A stretch of DNA of 64,000 bases from contig NZ_CP009621.1 of the NCBI RefSeq assembly GCF_000973725.1, positions 5,263,001 to 5,327,000 of the forward strand. The letters are read 5' to 3'. The notes beneath the pieces were generated by a model. It was not told the DNA's origin. It was given only the letters and a program-made list of their open reading frames with translations, and searched no databases. How positions within the stretch are numbered: position 1 is the stretch's first letter; each line of letters starts with the position of its first letter. Origin of the DNA: Pontibacter korlensis. GTDB taxonomy: Bacteria; Bacteroidota; Bacteroidia; Cytophagales; Hymenobacteraceae. Below, in pieces: positions 53,921-61,460 of the stretch. Both the position numbers and the translations under genes were made by a program.

Positions 53921-54880
53921 TTATGCCTTCTCCTTATCCGGCAGCTCTTTCACCGGCATAATGATAAACTCCTGTACGCGCCAGTCCAGCTTCTCCACCT
54001 CCCGGGTAGCCTCCTCTATCAACTGTGTTAGGTTCTCTTCCCGGTTGGCGATCACGAAGCCCTCACCCAGGTAGATGTGCCCCTCCTCGCGCAGGCGTAT
54101 AGAAAAGTCCCTGATCCAACCCTGCCTGGACAGCACTCCTTTTACCTCCTCTATCAGCGGATCTGTTTTCTGGTTGTTTACTGTCTTTGGGACCTGGTCC
54201 ATCAGGTCGAAAACCGCCTGCTTTAGGTTGGTATAGCCATCATGCACGATGTCTGCGGAGATGATAAGTGCAGCCACAGCGTCTGCCCACCACCAGCCCA
54301 TACCAATCCCCAGCACCCCGAAGATAGCGGCGGAGGCCGTCATCCAGTCCGCTTTGTTCATTTTGGCATCGGTGTAGAGGTTCTTCTCATGCAGTTTCCT
54401 GGCGAGCGGCAGTTTCATTCTTCCCAAAATCATGGCCGGGAAAGTGCCCCACAGCAGGGCCGCAATCATCAGGTAACCTAGCCATACCTGGTGCCCGAAA
54501 ATTACCACCGTGCCGATCGTGGCGTGCTCCGCCATTACCAGTGTCATGATGGCATCGATTACAAGAAAACCGCCCACAGAAAACAGCGCCAGCGCACTGC
54601 ACAGATAGGCAATACTGATGGCACGGTGGTATCCGTATGGAAATTCCTTGTTGGGGGGCTTCATAAAAATTTTGGAGGCGACATGGAAGGAGATGGCCGG
54701 TGTGAGACTCAGCAGGTCCTCGAACCAAGCCGTTTTCATGGCCTGCGAGTTCCCCATGGTTAGGTATATTACAACCGCTGTTGAGACAAGGTAGGCGATG
54801 GTTATCCACTCCAGGCGCTTGGCCTTCTCAAAAACAGGCTTAAGCTCCTCGGGGTACTCAAAGTCATTTATCTGCTTCAT
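53921..54880 (-). CDS. Cation diffusion facilitator transporter
   Basis: This 319-residue membrane protein has the CDF layout: six helices then a cytosolic C-terminal domain. Helix 2 carries WFEDLLSLTPAISFHV, where the usual HxxxD is reduced to E-D. The conserved NKEFPYGYHRAISIA loop, LYTDAKMNKADWMTASAAIF and WWWADAVAALIISADIVHDG (helix 5 with both metal Asp residues) follow. The C-terminal ferredoxin-like part spans about residues 225-310. Zn, Mn or Fe export is possible but not decided by sequence. The upstream gene for a solute-binding lipoprotein overlaps its start by four bases (54877-54880), so the two are translationally coupled. Confidence 0.88.
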   Translation of the reverse strand: MKQINDFEYPEELKPVFEKAKRLEWITIAYLVSTAVVIYLTMGNSQAMKTAWFEDLLSLTPAISFHVASKIFMKPPNKEFPYGYHRAISIAYLCSALALFSVGGFLVIDAIMTLVMAEHATIGTVVIFGHQVWLGYLMIAALLWGTFPAMILGRMKLPLARKLHEKNLYTDAKMNKADWMTASAAIFGVLGIGMGWWWADAVAALIISADIVHDGYTNLKQAVFDLMDQVPKTVNNQKTDPLIEEVKGVLSRQGWIRDFSIRLREEGHIYLGEGFVIANREENLTQLIEEATREVEKLDWRVQEFIIMPVKELPDKEKA

Positions 54881-55344
54881 AGCTGCACACGCTTTCTGAT
54901 TTGTTGCTCCTGCCCGTGCAGGAACCTCTCCAGGTGAACGATGAAGGCGTTCTCCCCCCTGATTACCGCCATCACGTGCTTCTTCTTATGCTGCTCCACG
55001 AATGGCCTGGTCAGCCCCACTTTCTTTTTCCAGGGTGTGTCTTTGGTGATGCCTGCTATCACCAGGTGGAGCCTTCTTTTCTCCAGGTCCTCCAGCAGAT
55101 TCTGTTCCGTGCCGTTTCTCCACTCCACTCTGGCATTAAGTCTCTTTGCAAAGAATTTTACAAGCTCGGGCTCTATCCCTGCCGGAACACTATCTGTTTT
55201 CGTTACCCAAGGCGGGTTTTCGGAGTAACCCACCAACAGTGTTCCGTTTGTTACTTTTTCCAAGGTGTTATCTGGGTCTTTTGGGTAATTATCGCACCTA
55301 TAGAGGCAGAGTGAAACAAAGAAGAGAAGAGTAAGACGTTTCAT
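54877..55344 (-). CDS. Short family-3 solute-binding-like lipoprotein
   Basis: This 155-residue protein has a lipoprotein signal (FFVSLCLYRC, Cys17). The mature part matches the first lobe of amino-acid-type periplasmic binding proteins: LLVGYSENPPWVTKTD, GIEPELVKFFAKRLNARVEW, and LHLVIAGITKDTPWKKKVGL then TRPFVEQ. The C-terminal lobe is almost absent (family length about 230-260), so it may be a truncated remnant or a minimal sensor domain. Its stop overlaps the CDF transporter start by four bases (ATGA), a coupling not usual for ABC-type binding proteins. No ABC permease or ATPase is nearby. Confidence 0.75.
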   Translation of the reverse strand: MKRLTLLFFVSLCLYRCDNYPKDPDNTLEKVTNGTLLVGYSENPPWVTKTDSVPAGIEPELVKFFAKRLNARVEWRNGTEQNLLEDLEKRRLHLVIAGITKDTPWKKKVGLTRPFVEQHKKKHVMAVIRGENAFIVHLERFLHGQEQQIRKRVQL

Positions 55345-55581
55345 AAATATAGGGCTAAGGGAAGTATAGCGGCAGGTTCTTGCTAACAGGGCAGCTAGCA
55401 GGCTGCACCCCTGAGTTTAAACTCATACTTGCTATACTTCTATAGTATAAACTTGTCTGTTGCTTTGTTAGGATGCGTGCTTATACGGTTGTATAAGTGC
55501 ATAGTTAGCGGATTGGAGTAACCTATGTCGTGCAGCGTGGAAGGCGGATCGCTCCGTAGCTTTCGCTAAGCACCAAGAATA

Positions 55582-56157
55582 TCATCTATCATCCTTGCCT
55601 TCTTTCAGCACCCAGTATAGTCCTTTCACATTCTCCCGCTGTTTCTCAAGCACGAAAACAAGCATGATTTCCTCTACCGCCTCCACGATCGCGGCTATAA
55701 AGGCCAGGTAGTACAGCCAGGGAACAATACCGAAGAAGAAAGAGGAGACCAGCATAAGGGCGAGTGCCACAGCCGTTATCTTAGCCATGTATGTGTGGAA
55801 ACTGCTCGATTTGCCATAGCGGATGCGGGACAGTATAAACTGTAGGAGGAACAGGCCGATGGCCGTGAGCGCTGGCCAGGCATGCTCCACCACAAAATCA
55901 GTATATAGCCAGAACAGCCCCAGCAGGGCACTCGCTATGAGCAGCATGTCCCCGATTGAGTCGAGCTTTGTTCCTCTCTTGCTGGTCTTATTCAACTTTC
56001 TTGCAAGGAATCCATCGAGCGCGTCGGTCAGGAAGCCCAGCAGCACAAGCCAGCCGACCACGCTGTTTTTCTCCATCGCAATAAAGACCAACAGAAACGG
56101 TATAAGTATTATTCTGCTGACAGAAAGCCAGTCTGCAACATTCAATTTATCTTTCAT
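55582..56157 (-). CDS. CDP-alcohol phosphatidyltransferase, probable original copy
   Basis: This has the same sequence as the protein at 37660-38229 up to the last residues, where it ends KEGKDDR. The signature with two Asp-rich turns (TDALDGFLARK and GTKLDSIGDM) and several membrane helices marks a phospholipid-type synthase (phosphatidylglycerol- or related head-group transferase); the acceptor is unknown. Its natural stop and the lack of transposon debris at its ends suggest that this is the parental copy. The start is ATG 56155-56157. It has 236 bases to the solute-binding lipoprotein downstream. Confidence 0.88.
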   Translation of the reverse strand: MKDKLNVADWLSVSRIILIPFLLVFIAMEKNSVVGWLVLLGFLTDALDGFLARKLNKTSKRGTKLDSIGDMLLIASALLGLFWLYTDFVVEHAWPALTAIGLFLLQFILSRIRYGKSSSFHTYMAKITAVALALMLVSSFFFGIVPWLYYLAFIAAIVEAVEEIMLVFVLEKQRENVKGLYWVLKEGKDDR

Positions 56158-56164
56158 AGGCACT
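55595..56164 (-). repeat. 570-bp duplicated segment, copy 2
   Basis: This is the inverted partner of 37653-38222, about 17.4 kb away. Both borders fall within a few bases of the gene ends, so almost exactly one gene was copied. Confidence 0.9.
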
Positions 56165-56443
56165 CTCGTCCGTATTGATAGTAGGACAGTACGGAAAACA
56201 GTACCGCCAGGTAAAGATCGAGATCAAAGAGAGATTTGCAGCAGGGTATACTGTCTCCCTCACTTAATGAAGCCCAATAGTTAAGCAAGAACCTCTATAG
56301 GTTAGTTGTTTCTACAGCTCAGCATACCACTGGCACACGGGTTCATGCTATTCACCCTTAAATGAAGACCATTCCTATCCTCCCACTTTCCTCAGCGTAC
56401 ACAACCATAACCAACGCACATTATTCAAACCAATGCAGCAGAT

Positions 56444-56878
56444 ATGACGGACTTGAATCTTATTCTCAAAAAGGCCAATCAGTTCATGAACGAGGTTGCC
56501 CGGGAGCTGGGAAACCCAGAAGACAGAGGGCACGCCGAGCGTGTCACCATGGCCGTGTTCCATACGCTGCGCGATGTGATCACTCCCGAAGAGTCCATGC
56601 ACCTGATCTCGCAGCTGCCGTTCTACCTGAAAGCCGCTTACGCTGAGAATTGGAGGGTATCGCGGGAGCCAAAGCGCATCCGCTCCATGGAGGAGTTCCT
56701 GGAGGACCTAAGAGAGCACAGCAATCGCACGGCAGCCCGCGACTTCGGAAACGATGAAACGGCACGGCAAAAGACAGAGGCCGTCTTCCGGGTGGTTAGA
56801 AGGTATGTGAGTGAGGGGGAGATAGCCCACGTGAAGGTCCAGTTGCCGCCACCGCTTCTTGAGCTGTGGGAAAGTTAA
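56444..56878 (+). CDS. DUF2267 protein (paralogue 2)
   Basis: This 144-residue soluble helical protein contains ANQFMNEVARELGNPEDRGH, AERVTMAVFHTLRDVITPEE, SMHLISQLPFYLKAAYAENW and VVRRYVSEGEIAHVKVQLPP, the two-part DUF2267 pattern. The next copy starts 31 bases later and is closely similar (ATEFIKEVARELETPGDVAY), so these two are a tandem duplication. The third copy at 51772 is more distant. No function is established for the family, which often lies in stress-type gene clusters (inference from context). Confidence 0.88.
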   Translation: MTDLNLILKKANQFMNEVARELGNPEDRGHAERVTMAVFHTLRDVITPEESMHLISQLPFYLKAAYAENWRVSREPKRIRSMEEFLEDLREHSNRTAARDFGNDETARQKTEAVFRVVRRYVSEGEIAHVKVQLPPPLLELWES

Positions 56879-56909
56879 TTAACTGTATATCTGATAATAA
56901 AGTATAGCT

Positions 56910-57365
56910 ATGGGTCTTGATTTTGCACAACACAACCAGAAAGCAACCGAATTTATAAAAGAAGTCGCCCGGGAGCTGGAGACACCCGGGGACGTGGCCT
57001 ACGCCGACCGTCTGGTAAAATCGGTACTGAGCGTACTGCGCGAGATGATCCAGCCGGAGGAGTCCCTTAACCTAGTCTCCAGCCTGCCTATGTACCTGCA
57101 GGGCCTGCTGCTGGACGGATGGAAGATGACCTGGGACACCAAACGGATAGAGACGCGGGAAGAGTTCTTCGACGAGCTCAGGGAAAAATACCCCCGTACG
57201 ACCGGAAGGCCACTAGGCGACTATCAATCTGCCCGTAAAGATGTGAAGGCAGTGCTGCGCGTGCTGCAAAAGTATGTGCCGGAGGGTGAGGTGCTGCATG
57301 TGAAGACGCAGCTCTCGCCGCCGATAGCCGAGCTCTGGGACAAGGAGGAGTATGAGGAGAGGTAG
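56910..57365 (+). CDS. DUF2267 protein (paralogue 3)
   Basis: This 151-residue protein has YADRLVKSVLSVLREMIQPE, ESLNLVSSLPMYLQGLLLDG and KYVPEGEVLHVKTQLSPPIA, typical DUF2267 blocks. It is 31 bases after paralogue 2 and probably on the same transcript. The C-terminal IAELWDKEEYEER is charged and extends a little beyond paralogue 2. It is intact, cytosolic and of unknown role. The disordered-protein gene begins 121 bases further on. Confidence 0.88.
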   Translation: MGLDFAQHNQKATEFIKEVARELETPGDVAYADRLVKSVLSVLREMIQPEESLNLVSSLPMYLQGLLLDGWKMTWDTKRIETREEFFDELREKYPRTTGRPLGDYQSARKDVKAVLRVLQKYVPEGEVLHVKTQLSPPIAELWDKEEYEER

Positions 57366-57486
57366 AAGGCACTAATCTGCTCCGCCTCCCCGGTTGGCAA
57401 CTACCACAGAAATCTGCCTCCCCAAAGTATGGGAGAGCATACTACCGCACTTTATTTTTATCATATAACCTAAAACCAAGCAAGCT

Positions 57487-58086
57487 ATGAGAGATCGAAA
57501 TGACAACTCCTCTTACGGAGACTATCGCTCAGGGGACCGCAACCGTGACTCAGACCGCAACGACAACTATGGTAACAACTACAGGGGCGGCTACGGCAAG
57601 CAGAGCTCCTACAGCGACAGAGATATGGGCAACAGAAGCTCGGGAGGCTACGGCGACCGCTCAAGCTATGGTGTGGGCTCCACCTCCGGTGGATACGGAA
57701 ACTACGGCGGCGGCTTCGGCTCTAACCGTGACTCAGATCGCTATGGCAGCAACTACGGCAGCAACTATGGCGGCTCCAACTACGGCAGCGACTACAATAC
57801 AGGAAGTATGGAACGCGGAGACAACGACTACGGTATGGGCCGCAGCAACTACACCGGAAACCAAAACAGGGGCTTTGAGCCTGGCTACGGCAACTACTCC
57901 TCCATGAACCGCGACCGCGATATGTACGGGGGCAGCAACTATGGCAGCCGCTACGGCAATGACTATGGCAGTTATAACCGCGACAACAATTTTGGCGGCA
58001 ACTACGGAGGCTATAACCGCGATAACGACAGAGACAGAGATAACCACAACTACTGGGGAAGCGACCGAGACCGCGACCGTTGGTAA
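57487..58086 (+). CDS. Gly/Tyr/Asn/Arg/Asp-rich disordered protein
   Basis: This 199-residue protein is built almost only of Gly, Tyr, Ser, Asn, Asp and Arg, in irregular repeats such as GSNYGSNYGGSNYGSDY, NRDRDMYGGSNYGSRYGN and DNDRDRDNHNYWGSDRDRDR. It has no signal peptide, no membrane helix, no Cys, and almost no hydrophobic residues other than Tyr and a few Met, Val and Phe. Such composition resembles prion-like and RGG-type domains of phase-separating proteins, but this is resemblance only. Wobble usage follows the local GC-rich pattern and the frame has a clean start and stop, so it looks real. Antisense and shifted frames over it are shadows. It lies after the DUF2267 pair and before dodecin. 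Confidence 0.75.
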   Translation: MRDRNDNSSYGDYRSGDRNRDSDRNDNYGNNYRGGYGKQSSYSDRDMGNRSSGGYGDRSSYGVGSTSGGYGNYGGGFGSNRDSDRYGSNYGSNYGGSNYGSDYNTGSMERGDNDYGMGRSNYTGNQNRGFEPGYGNYSSMNRDRDMYGGSNYGSRYGNDYGSYNRDNNFGGNYGGYNRDNDRDRDNHNYWGSDRDRDRW

Positions 58087-58116
58087 GCAATCTGCTCAGG
58101 GGTTTCAGTTATGACT

Positions 58117-58247
58117 AATGGAGAGGCTGTCCGAAAAGTCGGAGCAGCCTCTTTCTGTGTCTAATTTGCCCGTACCCCCCTACGGAGCAATTTTAAATAT
58201 TCAATTCTCAGGAAGCAGAATTTACCTTTTCGGACAACCTCTTCATT
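58117..58247. repeat. 131-bp MITE-like element
   Basis: The ends AATGGAGAGGCTGTCCGAAAAG and its inverted partner (20 of 22 bases match) enclose about 87 bases with no gene. The GAGGCTGTCCGAAAAG type of end is common in IS5/IS1182-like elements, so this is probably a deletion derivative. An inner hairpin (AGAGGCTG with CAGCCTCT) at the left end could act as a terminator for the disordered-protein gene. Confidence 0.75.
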
Positions 58248-58388
58248 GTACCCAGAATAAGAGCTGCGCTGACAGTCCCGGAGTAAGTTGGCTTCAATAG
58301 TGTGAACTATAGCCCTTCTTTAACCCGCCTCCCATCGCCCCGTATGCTATAAAACAAACCTTATTTTTAACCTATACATCATTGAATT

Positions 58389-58586
58389 ATGGCAATAGTA
58401 GAAGTAATAGCCGGTTCAGATAAAAGTTTTGATGATGCAACACAAAGGGCGCTCGACGAGGCGGCCAAATCTGTGAAAAACATCAAGTCCATTTACATCA
58501 AGGAGATGAACGCCAATGTGGAAAATAACAGAATCGTGTCTTATGGAGTAAACGCCAAGATTTCGTTTGAGGTGGACAATGATTAA
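58389..58586 (+). CDS. Dodecin
   Basis: This 65-residue protein forms, in its family, a hollow 12-mer that binds flavins or related cofactors. It has the dodecin pattern: VEVIAGSDKSFDDATQRALD then EAAKSVKNIKSIYIKEMNAN and a final strand NAKISFEVD. Length is typical. It has its own strong terminator. Its position beside a flavoprotein operon (aldonolactone-oxidase-like gene 700 bases on) may be coincidence or may reflect flavin storage (inference). It is intact. Confidence 0.9.
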   Translation: MAIVEVIAGSDKSFDDATQRALDEAAKSVKNIKSIYIKEMNANVENNRIVSYGVNAKISFEVDND

Positions 58587-58607
58587 CGTGGTGCAAGCAA
58601 CTGGCAC

Positions 58608-58647
58608 ATCAGCAAGAGGCAGAGTAAACTGCCTCTTGCTGATTTTA
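58608..58647 (+). terminator. Intrinsic terminator of dodecin gene
   Basis: A 15-bp perfect stem (ATCAGCAAGAGGCAG with CTGCCTCTTGCTGAT) has a 6-base loop and is followed by TTT. Confidence 0.92.
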
Positions 58648-58883
58648 ATGGTAACTACTCCCCTTTCAAAGTATAATCTCCAGATTCTCATACTTCAGGC
58701 AGCCTGATTAAGCGCCGAAGCTTCGTGTACTTGTTCAAAGGCGTTTTGTCTCCTCCTCATGTCTGTGCAGAGGTTCTCCCAGCGCAGGCAATAAGCCACC
58801 TCCCCCGACTTAAACAACCTCCAACGTATAGCCGTAGTACGGGTTAGGCATGAGAGCATGCCTTTGTACAAAGCGCAAAAATT

Positions 58884-59267
58884 ATGAACAACCCTATTGG
58901 CCATAAAGTATGGGCCATTGCCGAGGGCTACATTCCCTCCTACGGCACTGGACCTGAGCCTGAGTTTACCAGCCACGAGACTGCCTGCGTGCTCAACACC
59001 TCAGACCAGGATGCCCACCTTAGGATCTGGATTTACTATGCCGACCGTGATCCTGTAGGCCCCTATATGGAAACTGTGCCGGCCAGACGCACAAAGCACA
59101 TTCGTTTCAATGACCTTCGGGACCCCGAGCCTTTACCAAGAGACACAGATTATGCAAGCGTCATAGAGTCTGATGTACCGGTGGTGGTGCAGCATACACG
59201 CCTAGACTCCCGTCAGGCAGAGAACGCGCTGTTCAGCACCATCGCCTATACGAACGGAGGCGCATAG
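58884..59267 (+). CDS. Sensory-rhodopsin-transducer family protein A
   Basis: This 127-residue soluble beta-rich protein has KVWAIAEGYIPSYGTGPEPE, TSHETACVLNTSDQDAHLRI, YADRDPVGPYMETVPARRTK and HTRLDSRQAENALFSTIAYT. This closely follows Anabaena sensory rhodopsin transducer, a tetrameric jelly-roll-like protein thought to bind DNA or sugars. Length is normal. No rhodopsin gene lies nearby. It is the first gene of a tight unit: 33 bases to an FAD lactone oxidase, then a second family member overlapping that gene, then DUF2721. It is intact and cytosolic. Confidence 0.92.
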   Translation: MNNPIGHKVWAIAEGYIPSYGTGPEPEFTSHETACVLNTSDQDAHLRIWIYYADRDPVGPYMETVPARRTKHIRFNDLRDPEPLPRDTDYASVIESDVPVVVQHTRLDSRQAENALFSTIAYTNGGA

Positions 59268-59300
59268 CCTCCTTGGCTCTACTAGAGCGCTGTTTTACTT

Positions 59301-60527
59301 ATGACGAAAAAAGAGAATTGGGTTAACTGGTCCGGAAGCATAAAGTTTAGCCCTGCCAGTATTGAGAAGCCCGAAACCGAGGAACAGATTGCCCTACTGG
59401 TGCAACGTGCACATCAAGCGGGCCGGAAAATACGCGTAGTAGGCGCAGGTCATTCTTCCTCCCCACTAGTTGCAACCAAGGACACGCTGGTGTCGCTTGA
59501 AAATTTTAAGGGAGTCCACCAGTATGACCTGAAAAGCAAGACAGCCACTCTCGGCGCAGGCATGACGGTTGATGAGGTGAATGAGGACCTGCTGGATATT
59601 GGCCTGGCGGTACTCAACACAGGCGATGTGGATGTACAGACAATGGCCGGTGCAATATCAACCGGTACACACGGCTCTGGGATAAAATTAAAAAACCTGT
59701 CAAGCATGCTGATCGGCGGGCGGCTGGTAACGGGCACTGGCCAGATAAAAGACTTTACAGCAGATAGCATGGATCTGCTGAATTCCCTAAGGGTATCCAT
59801 GGGCACCTGCGGCATATTCACAAGCATAACGCTGCAGCTGGAAGAGGCCTACCAACTCTACCGCAGGGAGTGGTGCTGCCACACGGATATAGCGCTGAAA
59901 CATGTAGATGAACTGATCCAGGGGAACCGCAATTTTGATTTCTACTGGTACCCACGAAGCGATGAGGTAAAGCTTCGTACCCTAAACAGGTGTGAACACA
60001 CAATGGACGCTATACCCTATGCAAAGCAAGTGGAGGAAAAAGCTGGATGGGTGGGCGAGATACTCCCCAAGTCACGTCAACTGAAGTTCGATGAAATGGA
60101 ATATGCCTTGCCTTATGAGGCCGGTCCGCTTTGCTTTCAGGAAATACGAAAGCGTATGAAAGAAAAGCACCGGGAAACAGTGGGCTGGCGGGTGCTGTAC
60201 CGCACCGTAAAAGCAGACGAGGCATATCTTAGTCCGGCTTTTGGGCGCGATACAGTTACCATCTCGCTGCATCATAATGCCGGACTGCCTTTCTGGCGAT
60301 TCTTTCAGGACATAGAACCAATCTTTCAGGCTTACGCTGGGCGGCCACACTGGGGAAAGAAGTATACCATGCGAGCCGCTGAGCTCCAGGCGCTTTACCC
60401 AAAGTGGGAGCAGTTCCATCAAGTGCGCCGGCAACTTGACCCGGAGGGCGTCTTTTTGAGCCCTTTTATGCAGGCTATTTTTGAGCAACATGAACATAGA
60501 AAGCAAAACAATGTATACGCTAGGTAA
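59301..60527 (+). CDS. Aldonolactone-oxidase-like FAD enzyme
   Basis: This 408-residue VAO-fold flavoprotein belongs to the D-arabinono-/L-gulono-1,4-lactone oxidase group. The FAD domain has GRKIRVVGAGHSSSPLVATK, where His51 corresponds to the residue that binds FAD covalently in many members. TATLGAGMTVDEVNEDLLDI, AGAISTGTHGSGIKLKNLSS and VSMGTCGIFTSITLQLEEAY follow. The C-terminal ALO domain shows FDFYWYPRSDEVKLRTLNRC and GRPHWGKKYTMRAAELQALY. No signal peptide is seen. The substrate is likely a sugar lactone or sugar, unproven. It lies between two transducer-family genes, its 3' end overlapping the second. Confidence 0.9.
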   Translation: MTKKENWVNWSGSIKFSPASIEKPETEEQIALLVQRAHQAGRKIRVVGAGHSSSPLVATKDTLVSLENFKGVHQYDLKSKTATLGAGMTVDEVNEDLLDIGLAVLNTGDVDVQTMAGAISTGTHGSGIKLKNLSSMLIGGRLVTGTGQIKDFTADSMDLLNSLRVSMGTCGIFTSITLQLEEAYQLYRREWCCHTDIALKHVDELIQGNRNFDFYWYPRSDEVKLRTLNRCEHTMDAIPYAKQVEEKAGWVGEILPKSRQLKFDEMEYALPYEAGPLCFQEIRKRMKEKHRETVGWRVLYRTVKADEAYLSPAFGRDTVTISLHHNAGLPFWRFFQDIEPIFQAYAGRPHWGKKYTMRAAELQALYPKWEQFHQVRRQLDPEGVFLSPFMQAIFEQHEHRKQNNVYAR

Positions 60528-60897
60528 GAAAAGCTGGCTTGTTCTAGGAGGGCACATGCCCCGGCTCAGCACCGGCTTCGAGCCTGCTTTTACAAGCAGC
60601 GACCAATTAGCTATTCTCAATACCTCGCCTGAAGACGCTGAGCTAGCACTCACAATTTATTTTACGAAAGGAGAGCCAGTGGGGCCTTTTGAGTTCAGAG
60701 TGAAGGCACGACGTATCCGGAAGGTTCGTTTCAACGACCTGATAGACCCACAGGCGCTCCCATTGGCCCAGGATTATGCATGCCATATCCAGTCGAGCCA
60801 GCTGGTAGTGGTACAGTTCAGTCGGCTTAACTCCGGACAGCGGGAATTAGCTCTTTTGGGAACCATGGCGTTTCCGGCAGACCGGCAAGAGCGATGA
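60490..60897 (+). CDS. Sensory-rhodopsin-transducer family protein B (divergent)
   Basis: This is a second, more divergent member of the same family as the gene at 58884: KSWLVLGGHMPRLSTGFEPA, FTSSDQLAILNTSPEDAELA, FTKGEPVGPFEFRVKARRIR then KVRFNDLIDP, and VVVQFSRLNSGQRELALLGT. Against protein A, the WAIAEGYIP block has become WLVLGGHMP. I take ATG 60490 (MNIESKTMYTLG); ATG 60511 is equally possible. Either start overlaps the end of the lactone oxidase gene. Its stop overlaps the DUF2721 start (ATGA, 60894-60897). The tight overlaps argue for one transcript and coupled translation. Confidence 0.85.
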   Translation: MNIESKTMYTLGKKSWLVLGGHMPRLSTGFEPAFTSSDQLAILNTSPEDAELALTIYFTKGEPVGPFEFRVKARRIRKVRFNDLIDPQALPLAQDYACHIQSSQLVVVQFSRLNSGQRELALLGTMAFPADRQER

Positions 60898-61415
60898 ACG
60901 AACTCTCCTCTACACTGACCATCCTCTCGGCAATGGTTACCCCGGTTGCCTTGATTCTGGCCAGTGGGCAGCTGATCCTGACAACCTCCCAACGGCTTAG
61001 CCGCGTGATCGAGCGCTGCCGCAAACTTTCAAAGGAGTTGGAGGACATATCAACGCAGCCAAATACTGATACAGAGAGGCAACACTTGCTTTTTGACCAG
61101 CTTGGGCGCGCCGTCCGACGCTCCAGACTGTTGCAGTCTGCCTTGGCGACATTGTATATCTCATTAAGCCTTTTTGTGGCCACAAGCATCAGCCTGGCGC
61201 TTGTCGCCGTCACGGGGTTTGCCTATGCGTGGGTGCCCATAGCGCTTGGGCTGGTCGGTGCCGGGCTGTTGTTCTTCTCTAGTATTGCGCTTATTCTGGA
61301 GTCAAGGGCCGCGCTGAATGCAGTAAGGCTGGAGATGCGGTTTGCCCTGCAGATAGGAGAGCGCTTGGCTTCTGACGGTATCACAAATAGGGGGCAACCC
61401 AAAAATGAGATATAG
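60894..61415 (+). CDS. DUF2721 membrane protein
   Basis: This 173-residue protein has three predicted membrane helices: one at the start (TLTILSAMVTPVALILASGQ) and a hairpin near residues 85-130 (TLYISLSLFVATSISLALVA and WVPIALGLVGAGLLFFSSIA). A charged region (LSRVIERCRKLSKELEDIST) lies in between, and the C-terminus is cytosolic. This is the DUF2721 pattern; function is unknown. Its ATG overlaps the stop of transducer-family protein B by four bases, so it belongs to the same unit and could tether the two soluble proteins' activity to the membrane (inference). Confidence 0.88.
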   Translation: MNELSSTLTILSAMVTPVALILASGQLILTTSQRLSRVIERCRKLSKELEDISTQPNTDTERQHLLFDQLGRAVRRSRLLQSALATLYISLSLFVATSISLALVAVTGFAYAWVPIALGLVGAGLLFFSSIALILESRAALNAVRLEMRFALQIGERLASDGITNRGQPKNEI

Positions 61416-61460
61416 CCAGGTGTAAAGTGAGAAGCAAAATGTAGGAGCGCACCTATTTAC

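Noticed and set aside
57500..57907. Thr/Ala-rich frame inside the disordered-protein gene
   Set aside because: It is an out-of-frame reading of the same repeats; the GYN/RD-rich frame has the better start, stop and codon pattern, though both are low complexity.
58884..60897. Rhodopsin-based photosensing operon
   Set aside because: No seven-helix retinal protein gene or retinal synthesis gene is present; the transducer family also occurs without rhodopsins.
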